Origin: Bdellovibrionales bacterium | GTDB lineage: Bacteria > Bdellovibrionota > Bdellovibrionia > Bdellovibrionales > UBA1609 | Direction of reading: 5' to 3' | Length of the DNA: 6,882 nucleotides | NCBI GenBank assembly: GCA_020435185.1 | Contig: JAGRAA010000139.1 | Location: forward strand, 1 to 6,882 | Part shown: positions 1-5,941 of the stretch, one piece after another | How the letters are laid out: each line of letters begins with the position of its first letter | Numbering within the stretch: the first letter of the stretch is position 1 | Position numbers and translations under genes: made by a program | The notes under the pieces: model-generated | Seen by the model: the letters and a program-made list of their open reading frames with translations, nothing else | The model's database searches: none | What the model was told of the DNA's origin: nothing

Positions 1-45
1 GGGCACCTAGCTGGTTTTCTTTTTGGATATTTATTTTGTTATAAA

Positions 46-1509
46 TTAAAGGCTCGTTCTTAAGGTTTGAACTTTCGGGATCACTAATTCAACAGTCCCC
101 TTCATGCTCGAAAGTATCCAACCTTTTTCTGTCACTAATACTCCGGCATAATTTGGCTCCCAGTCTTTAGGCTTCCAATGATAGATAATCTCTCCCGTAA
201 CCGGACTCAAGACATATAAACCGCTGGTTGTCCCTGGATAAAGCACAACATCTCTAAAGTGATCATAACTAGCCGGAGAGTAGGCACGCTTAGGAACTTC
301 TGTTTTTGTACACCAAGAAAACTCCTTGTTTTCAAAGTCTGCTTTACAAATCGTTCCCTCTACCGAAGTAAAATAGTAAGAATCTCCTACTTTTTCAGGA
401 GAGCCGATAAAAGATTCGGTTGAAGATAAAATAAATTTTGAATCTCCCGATTTCTTATCAAAACAATAAACTCCCCCAAATTCGTTTTTAAAGTATACTT
501 CTCCTAAGATATAGCATGCATATTTTTTTGTAACCGCGGGCGGCATCCAAGAAGAGTTTGGCAGTTCTCTCTTCCACAACTGCTTTCCTGTCAAAAAATC
601 ATACGCCAGAGCAAACGACTTATGTTTCTTTGAATCATCTTTGGTTCTTCCCGTCCCGACATAAACCACACCATCCTCAATGACCACACCAGCATCCATA
701 TGTCCTGGATGATCTTGCCATACGGTTTGCATTGTTTCTGGATTAATAGCGTGAATCCCATCTTCTCCCGCGACAGCAAAAACAAGATCTATCCCTTGAT
801 AAGATCCCACTCTGACTGAACCCTCAGTATGTCCTGTCGTTTGATAATAATTTACCAACTGCGAAGAAATTAAATCATATTTATATACTCGTGCATGATG
901 GGTATCATGCACACCTTCTCCAACAAAAAAATAGTTTTTCCAAAAAGCTGGCGAACTTGTCCCCATTGCACCGATTCGAAATTTTCTTTCTAATTTTCCT
1001 GAGGACAAATTCATTTGATGAATGTTTTTATCCATAGAAGACACAAAAATGGAGTCGCCTTTTCTTGATGGCTTTGCAAAAACACCACCATCTATACTCT
1101 TTTTCCAAATGACCTCTACATCAACTATGTTCTGATTCTTCGTCGCTACTGGTTCAGTAAGAATAGATATGGCTCGATTTTTTTCTAACTCTCCCATTGT
1201 CCACGTTTTGTTTTCAATGTCTTTATTTGCTTTTTCTATAGTCCAAATAAAACTAGGGTAATCAGATAAATATCTATATCCTTTAATACCAGCGTAAATA
1301 AATACGTTAGAAACGGCCGCGATTATCAATATTTTAGGTTTTAATAAGAGCTCCAATAATCTTTTTGGACCTTCTGTTTTCAGTTTAATACCAAATAATC
1401 CAGCAATAAATGAGGCTACCACCGTTAACGCCACGCTCACCAAGGTAAACGGAATTAAAACCGTCGGAATGATCATCGGGCTTACATGCATTAAATCTAG
1501 TTCAGACAT
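46..1509 (-). CDS. Membrane-anchored PQQ-like beta-propeller protein
   Basis: Seen: 487 aa. Two hydrophobic segments (about residues 11-40 and 59-77) flank a basic loop (K42, K44, K49, R50, K57, K59). By the positive-inside rule the loop is cytoplasmic and the bulk of the protein lies outside the membrane, probably in the periplasm. From about residue 131 to 475 come roughly seven degenerate blades with PQQ/WD-like endings such as 'GIHAINPETMQTVW', 'ALAYDFLTGKQLWKREL' and 'GLYVLSPVTGEIIYHW'. Family knowledge: such propellers serve as quinoprotein dehydrogenases, BamB-like scaffolds or binding proteins. I see no clear PQQ-dehydrogenase active site or haem c motif (CxxCH), so enzyme activity is not supported. 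Histidines cluster in neighbouring loops (H201, H204, H205, H227, H267, H270), which might bind metal or ligand; this is inference. The ATG overlaps the end of the upstream phosphotransferase gene by 8 bases, with AGGA four bases before it, so the two are probably translationally coupled. Fold confidence is high; function is unknown. Confidence 0.85.
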   Translation of the reverse strand: MSELDLMHVSPMIIPTVLIPFTLVSVALTVVASFIAGLFGIKLKTEGPKRLLELLLKPKILIIAAVSNVFIYAGIKGYRYLSDYPSFIWTIEKANKDIENKTWTMGELEKNRAISILTEPVATKNQNIVDVEVIWKKSIDGGVFAKPSRKGDSIFVSSMDKNIHQMNLSSGKLERKFRIGAMGTSSPAFWKNYFFVGEGVHDTHHARVYKYDLISSQLVNYYQTTGHTEGSVRVGSYQGIDLVFAVAGEDGIHAINPETMQTVWQDHPGHMDAGVVIEDGVVYVGTGRTKDDSKKHKSFALAYDFLTGKQLWKRELPNSSWMPPAVTKKYACYILGEVYFKNEFGGVYCFDKKSGDSKFILSSTESFIGSPEKVGDSYYFTSVEGTICKADFENKEFSWCTKTEVPKRAYSPASYDHFRDVVLYPGTTSGLYVLSPVTGEIIYHWKPKDWEPNYAGVLVTEKGWILSSMKGTVELVIPKVQTLRTSL

Positions 1510-3847
1510 CGTATCCTACCTTTCCACCGTTGCCATCAACCCAAACTTTGTCTCCGTCCTTTAAAATATGTGTCGCTTCAGGAACCCCACTAATAGCAGG
1601 AAGCCCCATTTCTCTTGCCACAATCGCACAATGAGAAAGAACTCCTCCTTTTTCTACAATCACGCCCGCTGCTTTTGCGAACAAAGGCGTCCATCCAGGA
1701 TCTGTGGATCTAGCCACTAAGATTACGTTTTCAGGCCACTCATCTGTATTAACATCTTCAATAAAATTAACCACTCGTACCTCTCCAAAAGCCAACCCTG
1801 GAGAAAGAGCCTCTGCTCCTTGTGATAACTTAGTTTTTTCATACCCTTTGCCTGATACAGACAATTCTATCTGCTCCAAAGATACTACATCCGGTAATGA
1901 AACTTTTTTGAAAATATTAAATCTTCGTTTTCTATCCTCTATTTTAATTTTTAGGGCAATCAAACTTTCTTTGTTAACTTCGTTTGCAAAAGGAAGAATC
2001 TCTGATAAACGCAGCCAATGAATATCTTTTCCTAAGCCCACTTGTTTACCAATTTCTTCAAGTATGTATCTGATATGGGCATAAGGGCGAAGAATATCCA
2101 TCTTCCACTGCTCTCTCAGTTCAAGCATTTGTCGCAACAAATTCCACTCTTGCTTTATGATAGATTTTTTAAAAGTTTGCAGTTCTTCGATCTCCCTATC
2201 CACTGCCTTAGTAGAGTATTTGTGATTTAAATTCTTTTTTGCTCCGGTAGAAAAAAAGGCTTTTTCTCCCAACTCTAGCCATCTTGGATTAACAAGATCC
2301 AACTCTCCCGGACCTCTGTGGCCATATCTAGCCATAAAAAACTTTTGTTTTTTTCCGTCACCAGTTGCTTCATTAAACATTTTATTCATTTCAAAAGAAA
2401 TCGTCTTTAGACCAATACTCATCCAATGTTGAATTTTTTTATTGCCCTGTTCCTTACCAAAGACACCACTCAATATAGACTCTAACGATTGAAGAGTAGA
2501 TTCAGTTAAAAATATAAGAACAAATGGCCAAAATAACACATGCTTGGCAAAATAAGACTCTTCTTCTACCAACCTTTCAATAAGTTCTTTCCGGCTCCAA
2601 TTTGAATACATTGTCGGATCTTGAGGTCTGTTTAGCTTGGTCTTCATTTTTAGTAAATCTGATCGACATTCCGTCAACAGCTGTTGACGTTTTGTGCTCA
2701 TAATCCAAGCCACTTTTAACATGCGATAAATAGCAAAAGGAAAATGCAAGATGACGCCTAAAGTGACTTTACTCAGATCAAATCTCAAATGTGGTCTCGG
2801 CAAGGGTGTAATCCGATAAGGTATAGGGCCATAATATAGGTCACCTACTTTTTTTAAGTTTAAATAGGCTCTCCCAAAAACCCTTTCTAAAACACTATCC
2901 TTAGGAGAAAACGGTTTATCAATAAAGCTTAAATAACCCAATTTTTTTAAAGCATCTCCAAAAGAAAAATGTGGGGAGAAGGCTTTTTTCCAAATGCTAA
3001 AAGTAAAATAACTTGGAAAGCCATTCCATTCGGCAAAAGTCTTTCCATCCCACATAGTTTTTTGATCATCGCTCTGTTTTAAACGAGTAAGTTCATAATC
3101 AATAACTGTCTGGTAGGAAGATGTAGAATCTAATGCTGTAATCGGTCGAGCTTGCAAAACGTAAAACTTTCCCTGCTCGTCAATAGCCCACTCAACATCC
3201 ACCTCGTAATTAAGTGTTTTCTTAATGTTAATACCTGCTTCTACAATTTTATCGCCAAATTCCTTTTCCCAACGATCATACTTAACCTGAGAAGGAAAAT
3301 TCTCCATGACCTTTTCCGGAGTTACTGCACCACTAACTAAAGATTCTCCAAGTCCTTCAACGACCTCGTACATCCAACCCTTTGATTTACCTCTGGGATC
3401 GGATGAAAAAAAGACTCCCGCAAACAATGGAGAAACCATCTCTTGTAAGACTACGTTCATTTCTGGTAAATCTTCTGTGTCCAGTAGATATTTTCGATAC
3501 GTCGTACTAGAAATTTTCTTTATCGAATCAAAGCAACTTTTAACAGCGGCATGAAGCTTATCTAAAGAGTCTACATTTAAATGCGAGACATTTTGTCCAG
3601 CAAAACTAAATTGAGCAGAGTCTTCTCCAAGAGCAGAACTTCTTACCGCTAATTTCGGAAACTCTTTCTGTGCCCACCACTTTTCAATGGTCTTCCATTC
3701 TTGCTCTGTCGGTAATGCCGTCAATATTGCTCCGGAAGGAACTTGATAACCTCGTTGGGTAAGTAAAGATAATATATATCCTTTTCCCCCAAAAGATGAA
3801 CTTAATTTCTTGTCGGATAAATCCAAATCCTCAAAGCGATAAAACAT
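1502..3847 (-). CDS. PEP-synthase-like phosphotransferase (ATP-grasp + swivelling His domain, rifampin-phosphotransferase layout)
   Basis: Seen: 781 aa. Residues 1-240 are a PEP synthase/PPDK-type ATP-grasp domain: GGKG near 20-23, 'LAVRSSALGEDSAQFSFAGQ' at 67-85, 'VVLQEMVSPLFAGVFFSSDP' at 132-151, 'GLGESLVSGAVTPE' at 165-178 and 'DVEWAIDEQGKFYVLQARPI' at 217-236. Residues about 245-680 form a large alpha-rich central domain with the conserved stretch 'RYGHRGPGELDLVNPRW' (507-523). Residues about 682-781 are the PEP-utiliser mobile domain with the phosphocarrier His739 in 'GGVLSHCAIVAREMGLPA'. The C-terminal PEP/pyruvate TIM barrel of true PEP synthase is absent. Family knowledge: this order matches rifampin phosphotransferase-like enzymes, where ATP phosphorylates the His, which swings to an acceptor held by the middle domain. 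The acceptor here is unknown; location beside arsM and a glycosyltransferase suggests a small molecule, by inference. GGGGGA lies five bases before the ATG. All core motifs look intact. Confidence 0.9.
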   Translation of the reverse strand: MFYRFEDLDLSDKKLSSSFGGKGYILSLLTQRGYQVPSGAILTALPTEQEWKTIEKWWAQKEFPKLAVRSSALGEDSAQFSFAGQNVSHLNVDSLDKLHAAVKSCFDSIKKISSTTYRKYLLDTEDLPEMNVVLQEMVSPLFAGVFFSSDPRGKSKGWMYEVVEGLGESLVSGAVTPEKVMENFPSQVKYDRWEKEFGDKIVEAGINIKKTLNYEVDVEWAIDEQGKFYVLQARPITALDSTSSYQTVIDYELTRLKQSDDQKTMWDGKTFAEWNGFPSYFTFSIWKKAFSPHFSFGDALKKLGYLSFIDKPFSPKDSVLERVFGRAYLNLKKVGDLYYGPIPYRITPLPRPHLRFDLSKVTLGVILHFPFAIYRMLKVAWIMSTKRQQLLTECRSDLLKMKTKLNRPQDPTMYSNWSRKELIERLVEEESYFAKHVLFWPFVLIFLTESTLQSLESILSGVFGKEQGNKKIQHWMSIGLKTISFEMNKMFNEATGDGKKQKFFMARYGHRGPGELDLVNPRWLELGEKAFFSTGAKKNLNHKYSTKAVDREIEELQTFKKSIIKQEWNLLRQMLELREQWKMDILRPYAHIRYILEEIGKQVGLGKDIHWLRLSEILPFANEVNKESLIALKIKIEDRKRRFNIFKKVSLPDVVSLEQIELSVSGKGYEKTKLSQGAEALSPGLAFGEVRVVNFIEDVNTDEWPENVILVARSTDPGWTPLFAKAAGVIVEKGGVLSHCAIVAREMGLPAISGVPEATHILKDGDKVWVDGNGGKVGYDV

Positions 3848-3880
3848 CTAATCCCCCAAACGCCTCTGTAATAACCCCTA

Positions 3881-3907
3881 TGTATACCTAAATGAAGCAA
3901 TAAGCAA
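3881..3907 (-). promoter_or_regulatory. Weak candidate promoter for the phosphotransferase-propeller pair
   Basis: Read on the minus strand: TTGCTT, 15-bp spacer, TATACA, about 30 bases before the GTG-free, GGGGGA-led ATG at 3847. The -10 is a fair match to TATAAT, but the spacer is two bases shorter than ideal and such matches are common in AT-rich DNA. Co-transcription from the upstream genes is an equally good explanation. Confidence 0.25.
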
Positions 3908-3932
3908 CGCTTCGAGAGCATACTTATATCTC

Positions 3933-3950
3933 TAGATTATTATTAATCTA
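3933..3950. repeat. Short perfect inverted repeat, TAGATTA-TTAT-TAATCTA
   Basis: Two 7-bp arms (3933-3939 and 3944-3950) are exact reverse complements around a 4-bp spacer. It lies in the gap upstream of the phosphotransferase gene. The arms are AT-rich, so as RNA the stem would be weak, and no T-tract follows on the minus strand; a terminator is unlikely. A protein-binding operator is possible, but chance is also plausible in DNA this AT-rich. Confidence 0.4.
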
Positions 3951-3999
3951 TTTAAAGTTTCTTTTTTACAGAGCCAATCAAATATTTTAATGATAAATA

Positions 4000-5118
4000 T
4001 CAAGTGTTTAAAGGCTTCTCAGCCCTGTACCGACGAATTCCACCTATCAAATTGAGGGCCTTCCCCCACCCCTTTTCTCTTAACAGTTTCACCGCCGCCA
4101 AACTTCTCGCCCCAGAAGCACAATAAACAATCAAGATCCCATGTTTCTCTAGAGAACCCAAAGAAGCTTCCAGTCTCCCTAAAGGGATGTGATCACTATT
4201 TTCGATAAAGTCCTGTTCGCGTTCATGCTCTTCTCTTACATCCAAAAGCCGAAATTGGACACCTGACTTTTGCCATAAAATGAATTGATCTACAGATATT
4301 TCTTCTTCGTCCAAACCCATAGGTTGGCAGGATTCAATATTCTTTTTCAACTGACTATAGTCGGGACTATCTCCGCAGAGAATACAGTCTGTGTGAGGGC
4401 AATATTTAATCTTCTCGAAAGTCATCTCTAAAGCATTAAAAACCAAAAGTTCGTTCTTTAAAGTATTTCCGATTTGCAATATGTATTTTAATGCTTCCGT
4501 AGCCTGTAAAAGACCCATCACTCCAGGTAAAACACCAAGAACACCCTCTTCTTCACAACTCGAATTCCCCGCTTTACTTGGTGGGTTAGGAAACACACAT
4601 CGATAACACCCTCCCCCGCGAGGCTGAAATAGGGTTAGCTGACCTTCATATTTTGATATTGCCGCTGAAACCAAAGGCTTTTGAGAGAAATAACAAGCAT
4701 CATTTAATAAATATCTGGTTTTAAAATTGTCAGACCCATCTATCACAAGATCAAACCCAGAAATAATTTCTTTTACATTTTCTTCTGAAACCCCATGAGA
4801 AAAAACGCTAAGCTTTATTTCTGAGTTCACCCTTCTTAGCTTTTCAACAGCTTTTTCCACTTTTTTTGCAGAAACATCATGCTCATTGTATAAAATTTGT
4901 CGATGTAAATTAGAAATTTGCACGCTATCAAAATCGGCGATACCGATATGCCCAACGCCGGCAGAAGCCAAATACAGAGCCGCAGGTGTTCCAAGACCTC
5001 CCATGCCTACGATCAATACAGAGCTACCTTTGATTTTTTTTTGTCCCTTTTCTCCTACTTCAGGAAGTTTTATTTGGCGACTATATCTAAGTTTTTCATT
5101 GCTGGTTAAACTTTCCAT
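4000..5118 (-). CDS. MoeB/ThiF-type E1 adenylyltransferase with C-terminal rhodanese domain
   Basis: Seen: 372 aa. Residues about 1-250 are the E1-like domain: nucleotide-binding GMGGLG (38-43), acidic 'ADFD' (61-64), 'NLHRQ' with Arg73, 'DGSDNFKTR' with Asp130, zinc-site cysteines C171/C174 ('CYRC') and C245/C248 ('CILC'), and a conserved Cys188 before 'GVLGVLPGVMGLLQATEALK'. Arg73 and Asp130 match E. coli MoeB numbering. Residues about 274-368 are a rhodanese domain with 'LLDVREEHE' and the active-site loop CASGARS (Cys333). Family knowledge: this fusion adenylates the C-terminal glycine of a ubiquitin-like sulfur carrier (MoaD, ThiS and relatives) and loads sulfur from the rhodanese persulfide, for molybdopterin, thiamine, thio-tRNA or other thio-metabolites. 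No ubiquitin-like carrier is in this window, so the partner is unknown and a moeB symbol is not justified. AAGGAG four bases before the ATG lies within the end of the glycosyltransferase gene, with one base between stop and start: strong coupling. Confidence 0.93.
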   Translation of the reverse strand: MESLTSNEKLRYSRQIKLPEVGEKGQKKIKGSSVLIVGMGGLGTPAALYLASAGVGHIGIADFDSVQISNLHRQILYNEHDVSAKKVEKAVEKLRRVNSEIKLSVFSHGVSEENVKEIISGFDLVIDGSDNFKTRYLLNDACYFSQKPLVSAAISKYEGQLTLFQPRGGGCYRCVFPNPPSKAGNSSCEEEGVLGVLPGVMGLLQATEALKYILQIGNTLKNELLVFNALEMTFEKIKYCPHTDCILCGDSPDYSQLKKNIESCQPMGLDEEEISVDQFILWQKSGVQFRLLDVREEHEREQDFIENSDHIPLGRLEASLGSLEKHGILIVYCASGARSLAAVKLLREKGWGKALNLIGGIRRYRAEKPLNT

Positions 5119-5119
5119 T

Positions 5120-5857
5120 TTACTCCTTCCTGTAATTAGAATTTAAGTCCATTTGGTTCTCATAAATTTTATTCATCTTTTGTTTATCTAAGTTAAAATA
5201 AAAGGCCACCTTAAGCCATTGATTTAACAAAGCTTGGGTCCAAACACCTTTTGTCTCAAATCGGATCGGTGAGGTTGGGCTCTGGTGTTTAATTCTAATT
5301 GGATGATTCTGTTTTCGTAGCTTTAAACTTAAAAGTGTATCTTCAAAAATATCAACTGAAGGAATGACAGGCATGGAAAGCATTTCTCGATCAAAAAATA
5401 TACAGTGATCTAGATACACAATTCCTTTTCTATCAAACCGTATAAAATTAGAATACCAAGACGTAAACTTTAATAAGATATGATTATTCTCATGAAATTT
5501 GTGAGTTAACCCACCCCAAACCTTTGGCCTCAAGTGCTCAAAAACCTCTAAGATACCTTTTTCTCCGACGAAATTTCTCGGATGGTGTAAAAAAATATAT
5601 TTAGCATTGGCTTTTTGAATTCCAATATTCAGCCGATCTGACCTCTTATTTTTTTTTGTGATAATAACCTGATCACAAAAAGCCCTGAGGGTTTGTATGG
5701 TTCCATCCTTGCTCTCACGGTCTACCAAAATAATTTCAACTCTATCTTTTAAGTTGGCGCGAATACTTTTTAGCGACTCATACAAAAGTCCGTTTCGCGC
5801 CTCGTTATATGAAGGCACAATCACTGATAAACGAAATTTTAACTGAGACTCCGTCAT
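5120..5857 (-). CDS. Divergent family-2 glycosyltransferase, arsenosugar-biosynthesis type (TIGR04283-like)
   Basis: Seen: 245 aa, no signal peptide or membrane segment, so probably cytoplasmic. The N-terminus is GT-A like, with 'LSVIVPSYNEA' (10-20) and 'EIILVDRESKDGT' (41-53). Later come 'LDHCIFFDREML' (149-160), 'DIFEDTLLSLKLRK' (169-182, with the acidic pair E172-D173) and 'KGVWTQALLNQWLKVAFYFN' (203-222). These last blocks resemble the equivalents in TIGR04283 proteins, the small glycosyltransferases found with arsenosugar radical SAM genes. Odd: where the family usually has a metal-binding 'LFLHADT', this protein has 'IFLHHPR' (88-94), with no Asp, and the usual 'DGGSTDGT' is 'DRESKDGT'. 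Donor, metal use or even activity may therefore differ. It is the first gene of the minus-strand group and is divergent from arsM 81 bp away, which supports an arsenic link. Only a weak ribosome binding site (GGA, about nine bases upstream) precedes its ATG. The GT-A fold is secure; the arsenosugar assignment is from remembered family patterns. Confidence 0.8.
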   Translation of the reverse strand: MTESQLKFRLSVIVPSYNEARNGLLYESLKSIRANLKDRVEIILVDRESKDGTIQTLRAFCDQVIITKKNKRSDRLNIGIQKANAKYIFLHHPRNFVGEKGILEVFEHLRPKVWGGLTHKFHENNHILLKFTSWYSNFIRFDRKGIVYLDHCIFFDREMLSMPVIPSVDIFEDTLLSLKLRKQNHPIRIKHQSPTSPIRFETKGVWTQALLNQWLKVAFYFNLDKQKMNKIYENQMDLNSNYRKE

Positions 5858-5867
5858 TTTTTTGGGT

Positions 5868-5929
5868 CCATTGTAACAAAACTTGGTTTTAAACGTAGCT
5901 AATGTATACTCTTGTCTTCGTTAAAATGG
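5868..5929. repeat. Interrupted inverted repeat spanning the divergent promoter region
   Basis: CCATTGTAAC (5868-5877) and GTTAAAATGG (5920-5929) are reverse complements at 9 of 10 positions, separated by 42 bp. The arms flank the predicted arsM promoter and sit just upstream of both divergent genes. A smaller dyad, AAAAC-TTG-GTTTT (5878-5890), overlaps the arsM -35. Either could bind a regulator such as an ArsR-type repressor, but no regulator gene is in the window and chance cannot be excluded. Confidence 0.3.
5883..5910 (+). promoter_or_regulatory. Candidate sigma-70-type promoter for arsM
   Basis: TTGGTT (5883-5888), a 16-bp spacer and TATACT (5905-5910), giving an expected start near 5917 and a leader of about 22 bases carrying the GGAGG site. 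Both hexamers are four or more matches to consensus and the position fits the gene. The -35 lies inside the AAAAC-TTG-GTTTT dyad, which would suit repression, by inference. Confidence 0.5.
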
Positions 5930-5941
5930 GAGGGAAACTTG
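5928..5941 (+). promoter_or_regulatory. Strong ribosome binding site that fixes the TTG start of arsM
   Basis: GGGAGGG (5928-5934) includes GGAGG at 5929-5933, five bases before TTG (5939-5941). The nearby ATG at 5926 is out of frame and ends after ten codons. The next in-frame Met is residue 101, inside the SAM-binding domain. An earlier in-frame TTG at 5912 has no ribosome binding site and sits at the predicted transcription start. Confidence 0.75.

Larger units (their letters stand above)
3848..3999. other. 152-bp intergenic gap between the two gene pairs of the minus-strand group
   Basis: AT-rich gap between the stop of the E1-rhodanese gene and the start of the phosphotransferase gene, the only sizeable spacer in the minus-strand group. 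It holds a perfect 7-bp inverted repeat (listed separately), a tandem AAGCAA pair (3895-3900, 3902-3907) and a possible weak minus-strand promoter: TTGCTT (3902-3907 complement), a short 15-bp spacer, then TATACA (3881-3886 complement). I see no GC-rich hairpin plus T-tract, so there is no convincing terminator and read-through from the upstream pair remains possible. No ORF of note is present. Confidence 0.6.

Noticed and set aside
1..45. Terminator downstream of the propeller gene
   Set aside because: The 45 bases after its stop show no GC-rich stem with a following T-tract; the remainder lies outside the window.
1704..2021. Plus-strand ORF inside the phosphotransferase gene (likewise 2042-2230, 3152-3340 and 3306-3554)
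   Set aside because: They lie antisense to a gene with strong family motifs throughout, have no ribosome binding site of note and encode nothing recognisable.
1502..3847. True PEP synthase or a rifampin-resistance gene
   Set aside because: The C-terminal PEP/pyruvate barrel is missing, which argues against PEP synthase. The layout matches rifampin phosphotransferase, but nothing visible shows rifampin specificity, so no rph symbol or resistance claim is given.
3933..3950. Rho-independent terminator between the two gene pairs
   Set aside because: The stem is only 7 bp, AT-rich, and not followed by a T-tract on the minus strand.
4886..5146. Plus-strand ORFs antisense to the E1 domain (also 4918-5109)
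   Set aside because: They are shadows of the conserved E1 motifs on the minus strand, with no family resemblance.
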